Source: Drechslerella dactyloides
Taxonomy: Eukaryota; Ascomycota; Orbiliomycetes; Orbiliales; Orbiliaceae
Assembly: GCA_020064725.1 (NCBI GenBank)
Contig: JAGTWJ010000003.1
Location: 2,356,001-2,420,000 of the forward strand
Reading direction: 5' to 3'
DNA length: 64,000 nucleotides
Shown: positions 35,423-46,441 of the stretch, in pieces
Layout of the letters: every line of letters begins with the position of its first letter
How positions within the stretch are numbered: the stretch's first letter is position 1
The notes under the pieces: generated by a model
What the model was told of the DNA's origin: nothing
What the model saw: only the letters and a program-made list of their open reading frames with translations
The model's database searches: none
Made by a program: the position numbers and the translations under genes

Positions 35423-37312
35423 ATGAGAGAAATCGTAAGTCTCCTCTCGCCCTCGACCCCATTCGCCTCTCGCCCCCTCGTGAACACGCACCCCGAGCTC
35501 CAGCTGGGGCGTGTAGCTCCGCTCCTGGCCATACCGCGTCTTGCTTGCTGACTCTGTCCATCATCATCAACCAGGTCCATCTCCAAACCGGCCAATGCGT
35601 GAGTACTCTGGATCACAGCTCGTGCTCCGTGAGATCGAAGAAGAAAAAAAATACTAACACTCGTCGAAGGGCAACCAAATCGGTGCTGCCTTCTGGTAAG
35701 TAACACCCATCTTCGCGCTCATCCAGAGCTTCCCGGGAGCTAGCAGCTGACCCACATCCGTGCAGGCAAAACATCTCTGGTACGTCCCAAGCTAGGTGCA
35801 TCATGCTTCCGTCCTGCTCGGACCGCTAATCGACGGACATTCACAAAATAGCTGAACACGGCCTCGATGGCTCCGGTGTCTACAATGGCACATCCGATCT
35901 CCAGCTGGAGAGGATGAATGTACGCGTCTCTTCCCCATCCCATCCACTCTACCGATCTCTGTGACTAACACACATCTTGCTTGCAGGTCTACTTCAACGA
36001 GGTCGGTCTTGTCTTGTTGCGCTGCGGATTTTGTAAACTAAAGCAACATCCCCTAACAGACTGCGCAACAGGCTTCGGGTAACAAATATGTTCCGCGTGC
36101 CGTCCTTATCGATCTTGAGCCGGGTACCATGGACGCCGTCCGTGCTGGTCCCTTCGGCCAGCTCTTCCGCCCGGACAACTTTGTCTTCGGCCAGTCGGGT
36201 GCCGGAAACAACTGGGCCAAGGGTCATTACACCGAGGGTGCCGAGCTTGTTGACCAAGTTCTCGACGTCGTCCGCCGTGAGGCCGAAGGCTGTGACTGCC
36301 TCCAGGGCTTCCAGATCACCCACTCTCTCGGTGGTGGTACCGGTGCCGGCATGGGTACCCTCCTGATCTCCAAGATCCGTGAGGAATTCCCAGACCGCAT
36401 GATGGCGACCTTCTCCGTCGTCCCATCTCCCAAGGTCTCTGATACCGTCGTGGAGCCCTACAACGCCACTCTCTCCGTCCATCAGCTCGTTGAGAACTCT
36501 GACGAGACCTTCTGCATTGATAACGAGGCCCTGTACGACATTTGCATGCGTACCCTCAAGCTCTCTTCCCCCTCGTATGGTGACCTCAACCACCTGGTCT
36601 CTGCCGTCATGTCCGGTGTCACCACTTGCCTGCGTTTCCCCGGTCAGCTGAACTCTGATCTTCGAAAGCTCGCCGTCAACATGGTTCCCTTCCCCCGTCT
36701 GCACTTCTTCATGGTTGGGTTTGCTCCTCTTACTTCCCGTGGTGCGCATACTTTCCGTGCTCTCACCGTCTCGGAGCTTACCCAGCAGATGTTCGACTCC
36801 AAGAACATGATGGCTGCCTCTGACTTCCGCAACGGCCGATACCTCACATGCGCTGCCTTCTTCCGCGGCAAGGTCAGCATGAAGGAGGTCGAGGACCAGA
36901 TGTTGAACGTCCAGAGCAAGAACTCTGCCTACTTTGTTGAGTGGATCCCCAACAATGTCCAGACCGCTCTTTGCTCCATTCCGCCCCGCGGACTGAAGAT
37001 GAGCGCGACCTTTGTCGGAAACTCCACCTCCATCCAGGAGCTCTTCAAGCGAGGTACGTCTGCTTGCATATCGATAATAACCTGAAACGAAACCGCTAAC
37101 TCGATAATATAGTCGGTGACCAATTCACTGCCATGTTCCGTCGCAAGGCTTTCTTGCATTGGTACACCGGTGAGGGTATGGACGAGATGGAGTTCACCGA
37201 GGCTGAGTCCAACATGAACGATCTCGTTTCCGAATACCAGCAATACCAGGAGGCTGGCATCTCCGATAATGAGGAGGAAGGTTACGAAGATGAGGTTCAG
37301 CAGGAGGAGTAG
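35423..37312 (+). CDS. TUB2: Beta-tubulin
   Basis: Eight exons: 35423-35434, 35575-35598, 35670-35695, 35766-35779, 35852-35919, 35987-36001, 36072-37053, 37113-37312; 446 aa. The start is [20 protein letters not shown], with the MREI autoregulatory tetrapeptide. The GTP-binding loop GGGTGAG is at 140-146, and the acidic C-terminal tail ends EVQQEE. The six small 5' exons (12, 24, 26, 14, 68 and 15 nt) match the crowded intron pattern of ascomycete benA/tub2 genes. Residues tied to benzimidazole response are the sensitive type: His6, Phe167, Glu198 and Phe200. It forms alpha/beta dimers that build microtubules. Two prefoldin subunits that help fold it lie in the same window. Confidence 0.98.
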
Positions 37313-38276
37313 ATTACCAATAGGTGATCTTCTCTATGCCGTGGTGAGGAGGTGGTAGATTGGATGCAGCTTTAGATCATTTCTCTTGCGCAGGCCTTGC
37401 TTTCGAAGCCTCTGCGACATAATTTGCTTTTCTGAACACTCGAGAAACTTAGGGAGCTGATATTTTGATCTTCCCTTCCTTTTCATGCATGCAGGCTCTT
37501 TTGCTCAGCCATTTGTTTATCTTTTCTCTAATAAAATAAGAAGACCGCTTCTTTCGAGCTGTGCAGAATCGTTTACCAGTCACTTCTGTACACAGACGAG
37601 GCTCTCTTCTTTTCATCCTATGTCTACTAATGATTCCCCGCAAAAATAAGAATAATACTAGAACCGCTAGCACGGTTGGTTGACTAGCTGTCATACATAT
37701 ACCTAGACATGATACGTCAAGCCTGTCCCCACCGGTGAGCTCTCTTGCCTGTATTCTCGCTGCATTTCGGCGGGACAGGAAGAAAATTTTTCTGCTCCCG
37801 CAGCTAGGAACCGCGCTAGTTTGGGCCCCTCCATGCATGTCGGGTAGCGAAGCAGGGCGAATGCGACTAGGAGACAGCTAGCGAAATCGGCAGGGCAGCA
37901 AAGATAACCCGCTCGTTCGACGAGATATGCACACGACAACGTGCCAGCGGGGCAATATATATAGCCTATAGAGCAGAATACGTAGATACCCGACGATAGC
38001 CATTTGGCATGAGGCCATTGTGGGTGTCATAGCGGGGATTTTGAATATATAAAAGCGGGTGTCCCCTGGCAATTTTGGGGGTTCTACTCCGTCTCTTCTT
38101 TTTGTTACATCGATAATTTAGGACTCCGGAGCTCCAACACTCGTTATCGACGAACTTTACTTTCTTTCCCACCAAAACTTTTTTTTCATCCTCACGGAAC
38201 TTGGTGAACGTTCGTACTTAACGACAACTATCGATCCCCTCGTGATAATTAATTTATGGCAACCCAGTTACCAACC
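37313..38276. other. Intergenic region TUB2-ARG1
   Basis: 964 bp. CATGCATG occurs at 37484-37491 and 37832-37839. A TATA-like ATATATAAAAG lies near 38045-38055, about 225 bp upstream of the ARG1 start. I looked for a perfect TGACTCA (Gcn4/CpcA site) and found none. Confidence 0.5.
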
Positions 38277-39991
38277 ATGTCGAAGGGAAAAGTGAGCTAT
38301 TGCTTTGTTTGATTATATTGTGCTATGGGACGCGGCGAGCTAACGTTGGGTTATTGCTGCAGGTCTGCTTGGCTTATTCGTAAGTTGAATAGCGATAAAT
38401 TTCCACGACGCGTAGTTCTTCACGCTGACTTGATACTTTACTTGTGCTTTCAGTGGTGGCTTGGACACCAGCTGCATGTGAGTACCTCTCTGGATCAATA
38501 ACTCGTGAACGGAGCTGTTCTGACAGTGTGGATATAGTCTGGCATGGCTGCTGGAACAAGGCTACGAGGTCGTCTGCTACAGTAAGTGGTCATAAACAAC
38601 ATGTCCTATAAGGTTGATGCAGTGTGCTGACTGTCTATTGTAGTGGCCGATGTCGGTCAGGAAGGTACCAATTTACCCATCCGGTTAATAGACGGTAGGA
38701 GACATGGGATGGCTGACTAGCATACCCGCAGAGGACTTTGAGGCTGCCAAGATCAAGGCGAAGAAGAGTAAGATATATCCCAACATGCACTGTTTAAAGC
38801 CCGATAGTGGGAGCACGAGCTGATACAATATATTCTACTGCAGTCGGCGCAACAGAATGCTACGTTGACGACCTCCGCAAGGAGTTCGTCGAACAACTCT
38901 GCTTCCCAGCAATCCAATGCAACGCCATCTACGAGAACGTCTACCTCCTCGGTACCTCGCTCGCCCGCCCCGTCATCGCCCGAGGCCAGATGGCCGTCGC
39001 CAAACGTGAAGGCTGCTTCGCCGTCTCTCACGGGTGCACGGGCAAGGGCAACGACCAGGTTCGGTTCGAGCTCGCCTTCTACGCCCTCGACCCCAAGATC
39101 AAGGTGATCGCGCCGTGGCGTGACCCTGTCTTCTACGAGCGATTCAAGGGCCGGAACGACCTGCTCGAATACGCTGCACAGAAGGGCGTCCCCGTCTCGC
39201 AAACAAAGGCGAAGCCGTGGTCGATGGACGAGAACCTCGCCCACTGCTCGTACGAGGCCGGTATCCTGGAGGACCCAGACGTGACGCCACCCAAGGACGT
39301 TTGGAAGTTGACAGTGGACCCGGAAGATGCCCCGGACAAGCCCGAGGACTTTACCGTCTACTTTGAAAAGGGGCTTCCGGTCAAGCTGGTTGACGCGGAA
39401 GGCAAAGTCATAACCGACTCGCTGGAGCTGTTCCTCAAGGCGAACAGCATCGCGCGGAAGCACGGTGTCGGGCGAATTGACATTGTCGAGAGTAAGCACG
39501 CCAGCCCCATATAATACTCTATTCAAGGCTAACGGGGTTCGACACGATTTATAGATCGCTTCATCGGGCTCAAGTCTCGCGGGTGCTACGAAACACCGGG
39601 ACTGACCTGCCTTCGCAACGCCCATATTGATCTCGAGGGCCTCGTGCTGGACCGCGAGGTGCGCGCGCTGCGGGACCAGTTCGTGACGTTCAACTACGCC
39701 AAGATCCTGTACAATGGCCTGTACTTTTCGCCCGAGCGCGAGTTCCTGGAGAGCTCGATTGTGGCGTCGCAGAAGACGGTCAACGGACAGGTGCGGTGCC
39801 GGGTGTACAAGGGCTCGTTCACGGTGCTGGGCCGCAGCTCGGAGACGGAGAAGCTGTACGATATGAGCGAGAGCAGCATGGACGAGATTGGCGACTTTGC
39901 GCCGAGCGAGACGACGGGCTTCATCAGCGTGCAGGCCATCCGGCTGAAGAAGTACGGGCTGAAGAAGCAGGAGTCCGGCGAGGCCATGTAG
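38277..39991 (+). CDS. ARG1: Argininosuccinate synthase
   Basis: Eight exons: 38277-38291, 38363-38379, 38454-38477, 38538-38581, 38644-38664, 38732-38767, 38844-39491, 39555-39991; 413 aa. It joins citrulline and aspartate using ATP, the penultimate step of arginine synthesis. The ATP-pyrophosphatase loop AYSGGLDTS lies at residues 9-17, split across three exons. The signature GCTGKGNDQVRFE and the substrate-site stretch GRNDLLEYA follow. Length matches fungal enzymes. The start used (ACCATGTCG) has the better context. An in-frame ATG seven codons upstream (38256, MATQLPT) could add a short extension. Five of the first six exons are under 45 nt. Confidence 0.97.
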
Positions 39992-40589
39992 GCGGTCTGA
40001 CGTGGATTTACATGTTGTTCTCTCATTCGACTGTCATTTATATTACGGAACCCGCTGTTTTTAGAGTACGCTTTGCAGGCTTGCCATTGCGTTTATTGGC
40101 TCTCTGCAGCTTGTAGCCGTGTAGATAGGTAGAATGGATTTTTTTTTTCCTAAATGATCACTTGCGTATTCGTAGTCGTAGTCGTGTGTGGTATATTAAT
40201 CGGGTGGTGCTGTGTGCGTTGTCTTTCTGATGCCACTTCACCAGCTTTCTCCGTCGCCTTCCAGAGCTCGGCCTCCCTCCTCCTTTTTCTTCTCTCCCCG
40301 CGATATTTAAACTCTCGACGCCGTCAAACCGCCTGCCCCTCTTCGACGGAGAAATCCCCACCAGCAATTGCCTGCAGACGAGCCTCGCGTGGATGGGCAC
40401 CTGAGACCGATTCCGCATCTACCCCAGCTTGACATCGCGAGTTCAAGGCGGCATCCGAAGCTTGCCTGCCCGACTATATATAAGCATCACGCATATACAC
40501 CCCACCGCCGTTCTCCCGGCCGGCTCGATCATCTAGAGGTACCGTGCATACTTTCCATCTACATCTCTCCGCTTTGAATCGCATCCACG
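39992..40589. other. Intergenic region ARG1 to APQ12-like gene
   Basis: 598 bp. A T-run follows the ARG1 3' flank near 40139. The right half is the CT-rich promoter of the next gene. No other feature seen. Confidence 0.5.
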
Positions 40590-41453
40590 ATGAGGGAAGC
40601 AGGGCCGCTGTCGCGTTTGCGCAAGATGCTGCCCAACCGCCTATCATCGGCCGCGCCTGTCGCTGGTCGAGGAAACCCCTCCTCATTGGCATCCACCTAT
40701 CTTGGTAGCCTCGCTGACAAGCTTCCAGCCCCGCAGGCCGTCCGTCAACAATTCTCCAATCTTCCATCCTGGCTTCTCGCCCCTCCGGAGACCCCGCCGG
40801 CCCCTCCCCCTCCTCCGCCTCCGCTTCCACAGGACCCTCCCGGCAGCTCGACCGCGTCCAGACTCCTCACCTTCCTCTCCAAAACCGCCAGATCATCAGC
40901 ATCCCGCCTCCCCCGCCCCGCCATCATGGATGACTTTATCGTCACAGCCTACCCGTACGCCAAAACCGCCGGGCGGCAGCTAACGCTCGCCTTCTCGCAC
41001 ATCCTCAAGCTGCTGTACCCGCTGCTCAACAACCTCTACAACACGAACCCGACGCTCGTCTCCATCCTACTGCTCATCTCGACCGCCTACATTGTCCTCG
41101 TCGTCATCACGCGCATCACAAATTTCATCTGGTCCGTCACGCGGAACCTCTTCCAGCTCTTCTTCATCCTCGGCGTCCTGCTCACTGTCATCAACTACTA
41201 CAACAAGCGCGCGGCCGGTCGCGTCGCCGATGACGGCACCATCGTGCCGGGCTTCGACTGGGATGGGACCCTGGCCGACTTCCAGGGCGTGTGGGGGCTG
41301 ATCCAGAATATCGGCGGGATGCTAATGGACCTGCTGGAGAGCGGGAGCAATCTCGAGGACGGGAATACGTTCAACAGCGGCAGGAGACGGACGATGGGAA
41401 AGAAGGGCGACGGCATGTTCAACGATCCCGGCAGCCGGCAGAAGGGGCTGTGA
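40590..41453 (+). CDS. APQ12-like membrane protein
   Basis: Intronless, 287 aa. The first 115 residues are Pro/Ser-rich and include a run of about seven Pro (APPPPPPPLPQ). Two close membrane spans follow: about 152-175 (NPTLVSILLLISTAYIVLVV) and 184-202 (LFQLFFILGVLLTVINYY). The C-terminal 80 residues are soluble. Two nearby spans with short polar links resemble the APQ12 family, nuclear-envelope and ER proteins needed for nuclear pore assembly and membrane homeostasis. The assignment rests on topology and a weak pattern only. The family is usually shorter, and translation might instead start at the internal ATG at 40926, in front of DDFIVTAYPYAKTAG, which would remove the Pro-rich part. Confidence 0.6.
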   Translation: MREAGPLSRLRKMLPNRLSSAAPVAGRGNPSSLASTYLGSLADKLPAPQAVRQQFSNLPSWLLAPPETPPAPPPPPPPLPQDPPGSSTASRLLTFLSKTARSSASRLPRPAIMDDFIVTAYPYAKTAGRQLTLAFSHILKLLYPLLNNLYNTNPTLVSILLLISTAYIVLVVITRITNFIWSVTRNLFQLFFILGVLLTVINYYNKRAAGRVADDGTIVPGFDWDGTLADFQGVWGLIQNIGGMLMDLLESGSNLEDGNTFNSGRRRTMGKKGDGMFNDPGSRQKGL

Positions 41454-42075
41454 AACAGGCAGCGAGTTCCGGACGGTATGCGAAGCGGTGCTGTATCGAT
41501 GGTATGCAGCGCTAGCACGATTGTGATGCCCTGTTATGATTACGAATGAGTGAAATGGCGGTATCGGTCGGTACGGCGGCATTGGTATCCTTGGGAGAAT
41601 GGAAAACACTGTTATTGAAAGCAAGCACTGCAGGCATATTCCTTCTAATCTCATGATGATATAGATTTTCTTTATTTTATATATCTTTATAGTCTTTTAC
41701 TCCGCCGCGACGGCGAAATGGCGTTCTCTGATATAGCAATCGCTCGGTCATTTACTATGGTTTATCCGATTTCTCAGAAGCTAACTACATGTATGTCCAA
41801 TCGATACCTGTACGGTCGCGTCTCTATTATTTTAGTAGCCAAAGGTCGCTGTGTAACGAATGATATCTACAGAGTAACTAACAAAGACTCCTGCCGTTCA
41901 ACGCCGGCTTTGCATGTAAGTAAAAACAGGAGATGGCAAAACGGGAAAATACCGATATAAATGTGAAAAAGTGTAGTAACTCCACGCAGGAGGCAGCCAA
42001 ACTGCAACCTTATACCAAATAACATATCGATTCAAACCCATCAAACAAACCAATCAGACAGATCGATGCATCCAA
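41454..42075. other. Convergent intergenic region
   Basis: 622 bp between converging genes, AT-rich 3' flank sequence. Nothing further supported. Confidence 0.5.
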
Positions 42076-45000
42076 TCAAGCAGTAGTCGTCTGGCTCATG
42101 ATCAAGTCGCGGTACATCTGCTTCAAGTCCGCCACGTCATTCCGCAGCTCCTCCACCTCCTCGCTCTTCTCACCGAGCATCACCAGCGTCGCTTCATGAA
42201 GTGTCTCCTTCTCAGTCAGCGCGGCTTCCAGCGCCTGCACGCGGGTGTCGAGCCCCCGCTTCTCCTCCACCTCCGTCATCAGCTCGACGACCTCGGCGCG
42301 CGCCTCGTCACGCTGCGCCGCCATCCGTAATAGCTCCTCGCGGCTGCTCGCCATCTCGCTCTCCAGACGACGGACGGCCGCTGACATGCGTTCCACAAGC
42401 TGCACACTGGGGCCTGCTGCCACGGTCGATACGCTGAGCATGTCGCCGATGAGTGCGCCGTTCCGCCCTTCGTGGCTGCCGGGGCTGGCGAGGCCGCCGT
42501 TCGCGTTGCCCTCGAATACGCTCTCGCTATCGTATTCACCGATGGCGCCCGGGGTGCCTCCGCCGCCGGGGCTCATGACTGAGGATGCGTGCAGCGACGG
42601 TGTGCTCGGAGAGGTGCCCATCGAGATGCCCATTCCGAGGCCGCCGAACCCGCCGAATAGCGAGTTCTGCCGTGAGATGCCGCCGCTGCCGCCGCCGCTA
42701 TACCCTGATAGCGAATCCAGCCGGGGTGTTGTAGCCCCCCATGGTGATGGTTGGGGGTAAGCCCTCGCTGCCTCTGGGAGGGTGAGGCGTCGGTTTGCGC
42801 CAGCTTCGTTCAGGCGATCGCCCGACTCGGTGCGTGACATGCGCTTGGATATATATGGCGGATTGACGTCTGATCCGAAGCTCTGCTTGCGCGGCCGCGG
42901 GTTCGGCGAATTCGGGCGGATGGCGCCCTCGGCCTCGAGGATGGACCCCGGGCGGGACTTTGGGCGCAAGGCGATGTCGTCGTTGGGAAGTGTCATGGGA
43001 GTGGTGTTCCGCAGAGAGTCGCGCAGTTCGCGGATTTCTCGCTGCCAAAGGGCGCGCTCGTCGTCGAATTTCTTGGTGAGCTGGGTTTTCGAGTCTTCGT
43101 GTATGGTAATTTGCTTGCGTAGGTCGTCGCAGAGGGTGAGTTGGGTGGTGAGCGAGGACTCCAGGTCTTGTATTTTCAGGTTTGCGGACTCGAGGTCCGA
43201 TTCCAGGCGCTTGACTTTTTGATTCTATGAGAGACGTTCCGTTAGAGTGGCTTTGAGGAATTTGAGATATAGGGCTTGAGGTATGCGTACAATTTCCCGC
43301 GCCTTCTTGCGGACATCGCCCTCTTTCCGAGTGAGGTCGTCCCGTTCCTTCTCGACGGCCGTTAGCCGCGACATCAGACTGGCTTCAATTCCCTGCCAGT
43401 TCTCGCTAGCCACGGCGTACTGCGACTGCAGGGTCTCGATCTGCCGGAGGAGCTTTGCGTGTATGTGGCCTGAAGTGCCTGTTGAAGCTTCCTCTGCGTG
43501 GGTTCGCATAACCTCGAGCTTGGTTTCAAGAATCTACTATTATTAGCACGGTGTAAGGGCATGAGTGCCTGAACACATGGAATCCTCACCGAGATCTCGT
43601 TCTCGAGCTCGAGCTTGACGGCTTTAGCTCGATCGCCATCACGCTCGAGTTTGCTCTGCAGGGTCCACACTTCGTTCTTGTAGCGTTCCTTCTCGGCTAG
43701 AGCGTCGTTCTGCGTCTTCTCTAGCTTGTCGCGTAGTTCTGCCGTGGTTTTTCTTTCGGCTTCCAGCGCCTCGGTCTGCACTCTGCTCTCGGCGTCGTCG
43801 GCTCTCGCAACAGCTTTGGCCAGCTGCAGCTTCAGATCGCTCGTGCTGATCTGTAATATATCCCTCTCCCGCTTCAAGCTCTCGTTATCCACTTCCATCT
43901 TGGCCATGGCCTTCAGCCGCTCGTTCGCGCGCCTCTCAGCATCGACGGCCTTCTTTGTCTTTTCTCTTAGGTCTGCGGCTTCTTTCTCCGCCTTTTCCTG
44001 TTTGCGCTTCGCTTCTGCGGTAGTCTTCTCTTCTTCCTGTGTCTTAGCCCGTAGTCGCTTGATGTTGTTCATATGTTTGAGCTCCGTCTTGCTCAGTTGC
44101 TGTCCTTCTGCAAGTAATAGCGCGATCCGCTCATCGCGCTTCGCGAGTTCCTTCTCCAATGCGGATGCACCACCGGCTTGTACCCGTTTACGAGCTTCAT
44201 CGGCGGATTCTTTAGATAGGTATTTGAGCTTTTCTTCAAGCGAGTCGATTCGCTCCGAGGCAGCTGCGGTCTCCTCCGCCCGGCGTGTCTCGCATACTGC
44301 TAGATCTTCCCGTAGCTGTGAGATGACGGCTTCGAGCTCATCGAGGCCTTGTGGTAATATAAACGTAGTGGGGTCCGCGACGGTAGAGGCGACGGGTAGT
44401 GTCGCGTCGAGCGATACTCGAGGCCGTGAATCAGTCGACAACCTGGGTTTTGCGTCTATCGATGGTCTCGGCTGTGACTCCAATGACGCTCGTGGTGTAT
44501 CGGTGCTTTTTCGTGGTGTTGGATCGAGGGGCTTCGGCTCGGCGGGTGTATCAACACCATTCGTATACGGCGGCTCCGGTTCGGCCTGTTTCTGTTCCTC
44601 AACGACAGGCTCGGTCGAGGGTAGAGCTTCCGCCGTTACCGAGGCACTCTCCTCCGTCGGTTTGGGAGCTTCAACCGTCGCCTCATTCTCCTCGATGTTG
44701 ACGTCCTCGCTCATCCTCGGAGCTTCCTCCTTGACCTCGCCATCGTCCTTCTGAGCTTCCTCCTTCCTTGCTGACGGAGCTGGACTCGAGCTCGGACTGG
44801 GACTCGTCGTTCTCTCGATAACCTTCCCGAGGGCGGGACTGACACTCCTGTTGTTGCCTCCCCGCGCCATAGCCATAGCCAATCTCTCCTGCATTGTCAT
44901 CCTGCCAGACGTTGGCGGCGGCGTCGCTGAAGCTACGGGTGGAGGCGTCGCAGTTGCGACAGGTGGTGTCACTTTCACCTCTGTCATTTCCTCACAGCAT

Positions 45001-45237
45001 TAGCTCCTCATGTAACAGACAACGGTAATATGCGCACCCGAGCGAAAGCGACAGCCTACCTGCAGGTGCCTGCATCGCACTGGATTGTATGATGGCAAAA
45101 TCATCGGTGACCAGCGCTGGGTTCGTTGAAACTCCTGACGGCTGTAGTCCCTGTTGGCCCACGAGGTTTGGGTCGCCGGCGAGCACCTGGTCCAGGCGGG
45201 ACTCGACGCCGGCGACAGCTCGCTGAAGGAAGTTCAT
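42076..45237 (-). CDS. TMF1/Sgm1-like golgin
   Basis: Four exons in coding order: 45060-45237, 43590-44980, 43291-43533, 42076-43224; 986 aa. The acceptor of intron 1 is taken at 44981, because only that point keeps the reading frame. After an N-terminal Pro/Thr/Glu-rich region come long coiled coils (for example AEKEAADLREKTKKAVDAER). The C-terminal 110 residues match the TATA-element modulatory factor domain (SAAVRRLESEMASSREELLR, then LVMLGEKSEEVEELRNDVADL). In animals and yeast this family (TMF/ARA160, Sgm1) sits on the Golgi and binds Rab6/Ypt6 through that domain; the old name is misleading. A Gly/Ser/Pro-rich insert separates the coils from the C-terminal domain. Confidence 0.87.
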
Positions 45238-46441
45238 GGTGGGCTAGCGACGGGCGGTACACGGCCGTGGGTACACGACCGTGAGGCAGCGTGCTGTCGG
45301 AGGCGATATCCAAGCCTATTCTCTCGATCCGACGGGGATCCGTGTATATACAGTCGCTACAACAAGCGGCGGACGGTGGCGCTTCCAGCGAAGCGAGCTG
45401 CGATAGAGGCTGCTCTAAGCTGTCGTCGAGTGCCTAACCTGGCGGGAGACTATCGCAGGATTCGGGATCTGGGAGAGGTTCGAGCAGTGAAAGGCATCCG
45501 GGCAATCACATCGAGAGGAAGGATGCAAAGGTGTCTGCTACTGCCGCCGCTGTATCCTGATATCCAGCTTGCGCGGCCCTGTTTGTTTGTTTGGCTTGGA
45601 TCGATGTTGAATTGAAGTTTGGCAGGACCGTCCGTTGGCGGAGGTTGTTGGACGTGAACGGTGTTTTGGGCCACGTTCGGCCTTGTTGGCCAGTCGTCGT
45701 ACGTCAACGCGGCTGCGCAGCTGAATCTCACAGAGCGAGATTGCGGTTCCTGGGCGAGGCTAACGGGAGCATGGGATCCTATTATATAATAGTGTCGACG
45801 GGCTATATTTTAGGCTGGTGAATGCCTCAGCCTCGCGGGGGCATCCCAGCATTAATATTGATATCGCGCTCACATATACGAAATAAGGCTGGGGTAGCTG
45901 TTCCTGTTGAGGCCACCTTTGGCGGGACGGTGGAACGGCTGCATCCGACAGTCGTGCCACTGGCACCAGCCGATGCATCCAGCAGCCATTCGCGGATCAG
46001 CTCGGGGTGGCGACATCATGCCGACAGTGGACATGGCACGTTGATGGATTGGTTACATGACACCTGGTAATCGGCTCCGACTATGGTCTTTTATATTTAG
46101 CAGCCGTCCAACCAGGCCAGGAACCCGAAAGCCCTCGACCAGGTACATAGGTATTTATGCATATGCACGAAGTAGTCAAGCTGTAGTATTTGTAACACCG
46201 CCACCACGGGTTAAAATCGATTCCATTCTATCTATCAGTGTAGCCCGTATCACCCAGGGCCGAGCCACAAATGCGATGCTGTGCCGTGTGGACGGAATTC
46301 TAGCGGAAACATATCCATCAAAGAGAAATGAAGAAAATCAAAAACAGGAGATGCAACGAAAAAGAAAGCACGGTGCAGTATATCCGGGCTAGCTCGCATG
46401 CATGCGCATAGTCAGGCTAGATGCCGCAGAGCTGCCGCAAA
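45238..46441. other. Intergenic region ceramidase to golgin
   Basis: 1.2 kb. It holds the golgin promoter and the ceramidase 3' flank, with CATGCATG at 46397-46404, about 40 bp past the ceramidase stop. A GATATCGCGCT near-match to the recurring 12-mer is near 45860. No gene supported. Confidence 0.5.

Noticed and set aside
35994..36749. 251-codon minus-strand frame opposite beta-tubulin
   Set aside because: Antisense shadow of a highly biased coding sequence.
37900..38276. Possible Gcn4/CpcA site upstream of ARG1
   Set aside because: Only imperfect TGACTA-like sequences were found; no TGACTCA.
39530..39545. tRNA B-box-like GGTTCGACAC
   Set aside because: It is inside an ARG1 intron with no cloverleaf around it.
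43726..44754. 342-codon open frame on the plus strand
   Set aside because: It is the mirror of the golgin coiled-coil exon, Ser/Ala-rich from antisense Glu/Lys/Ala codons, with no family resemblance.
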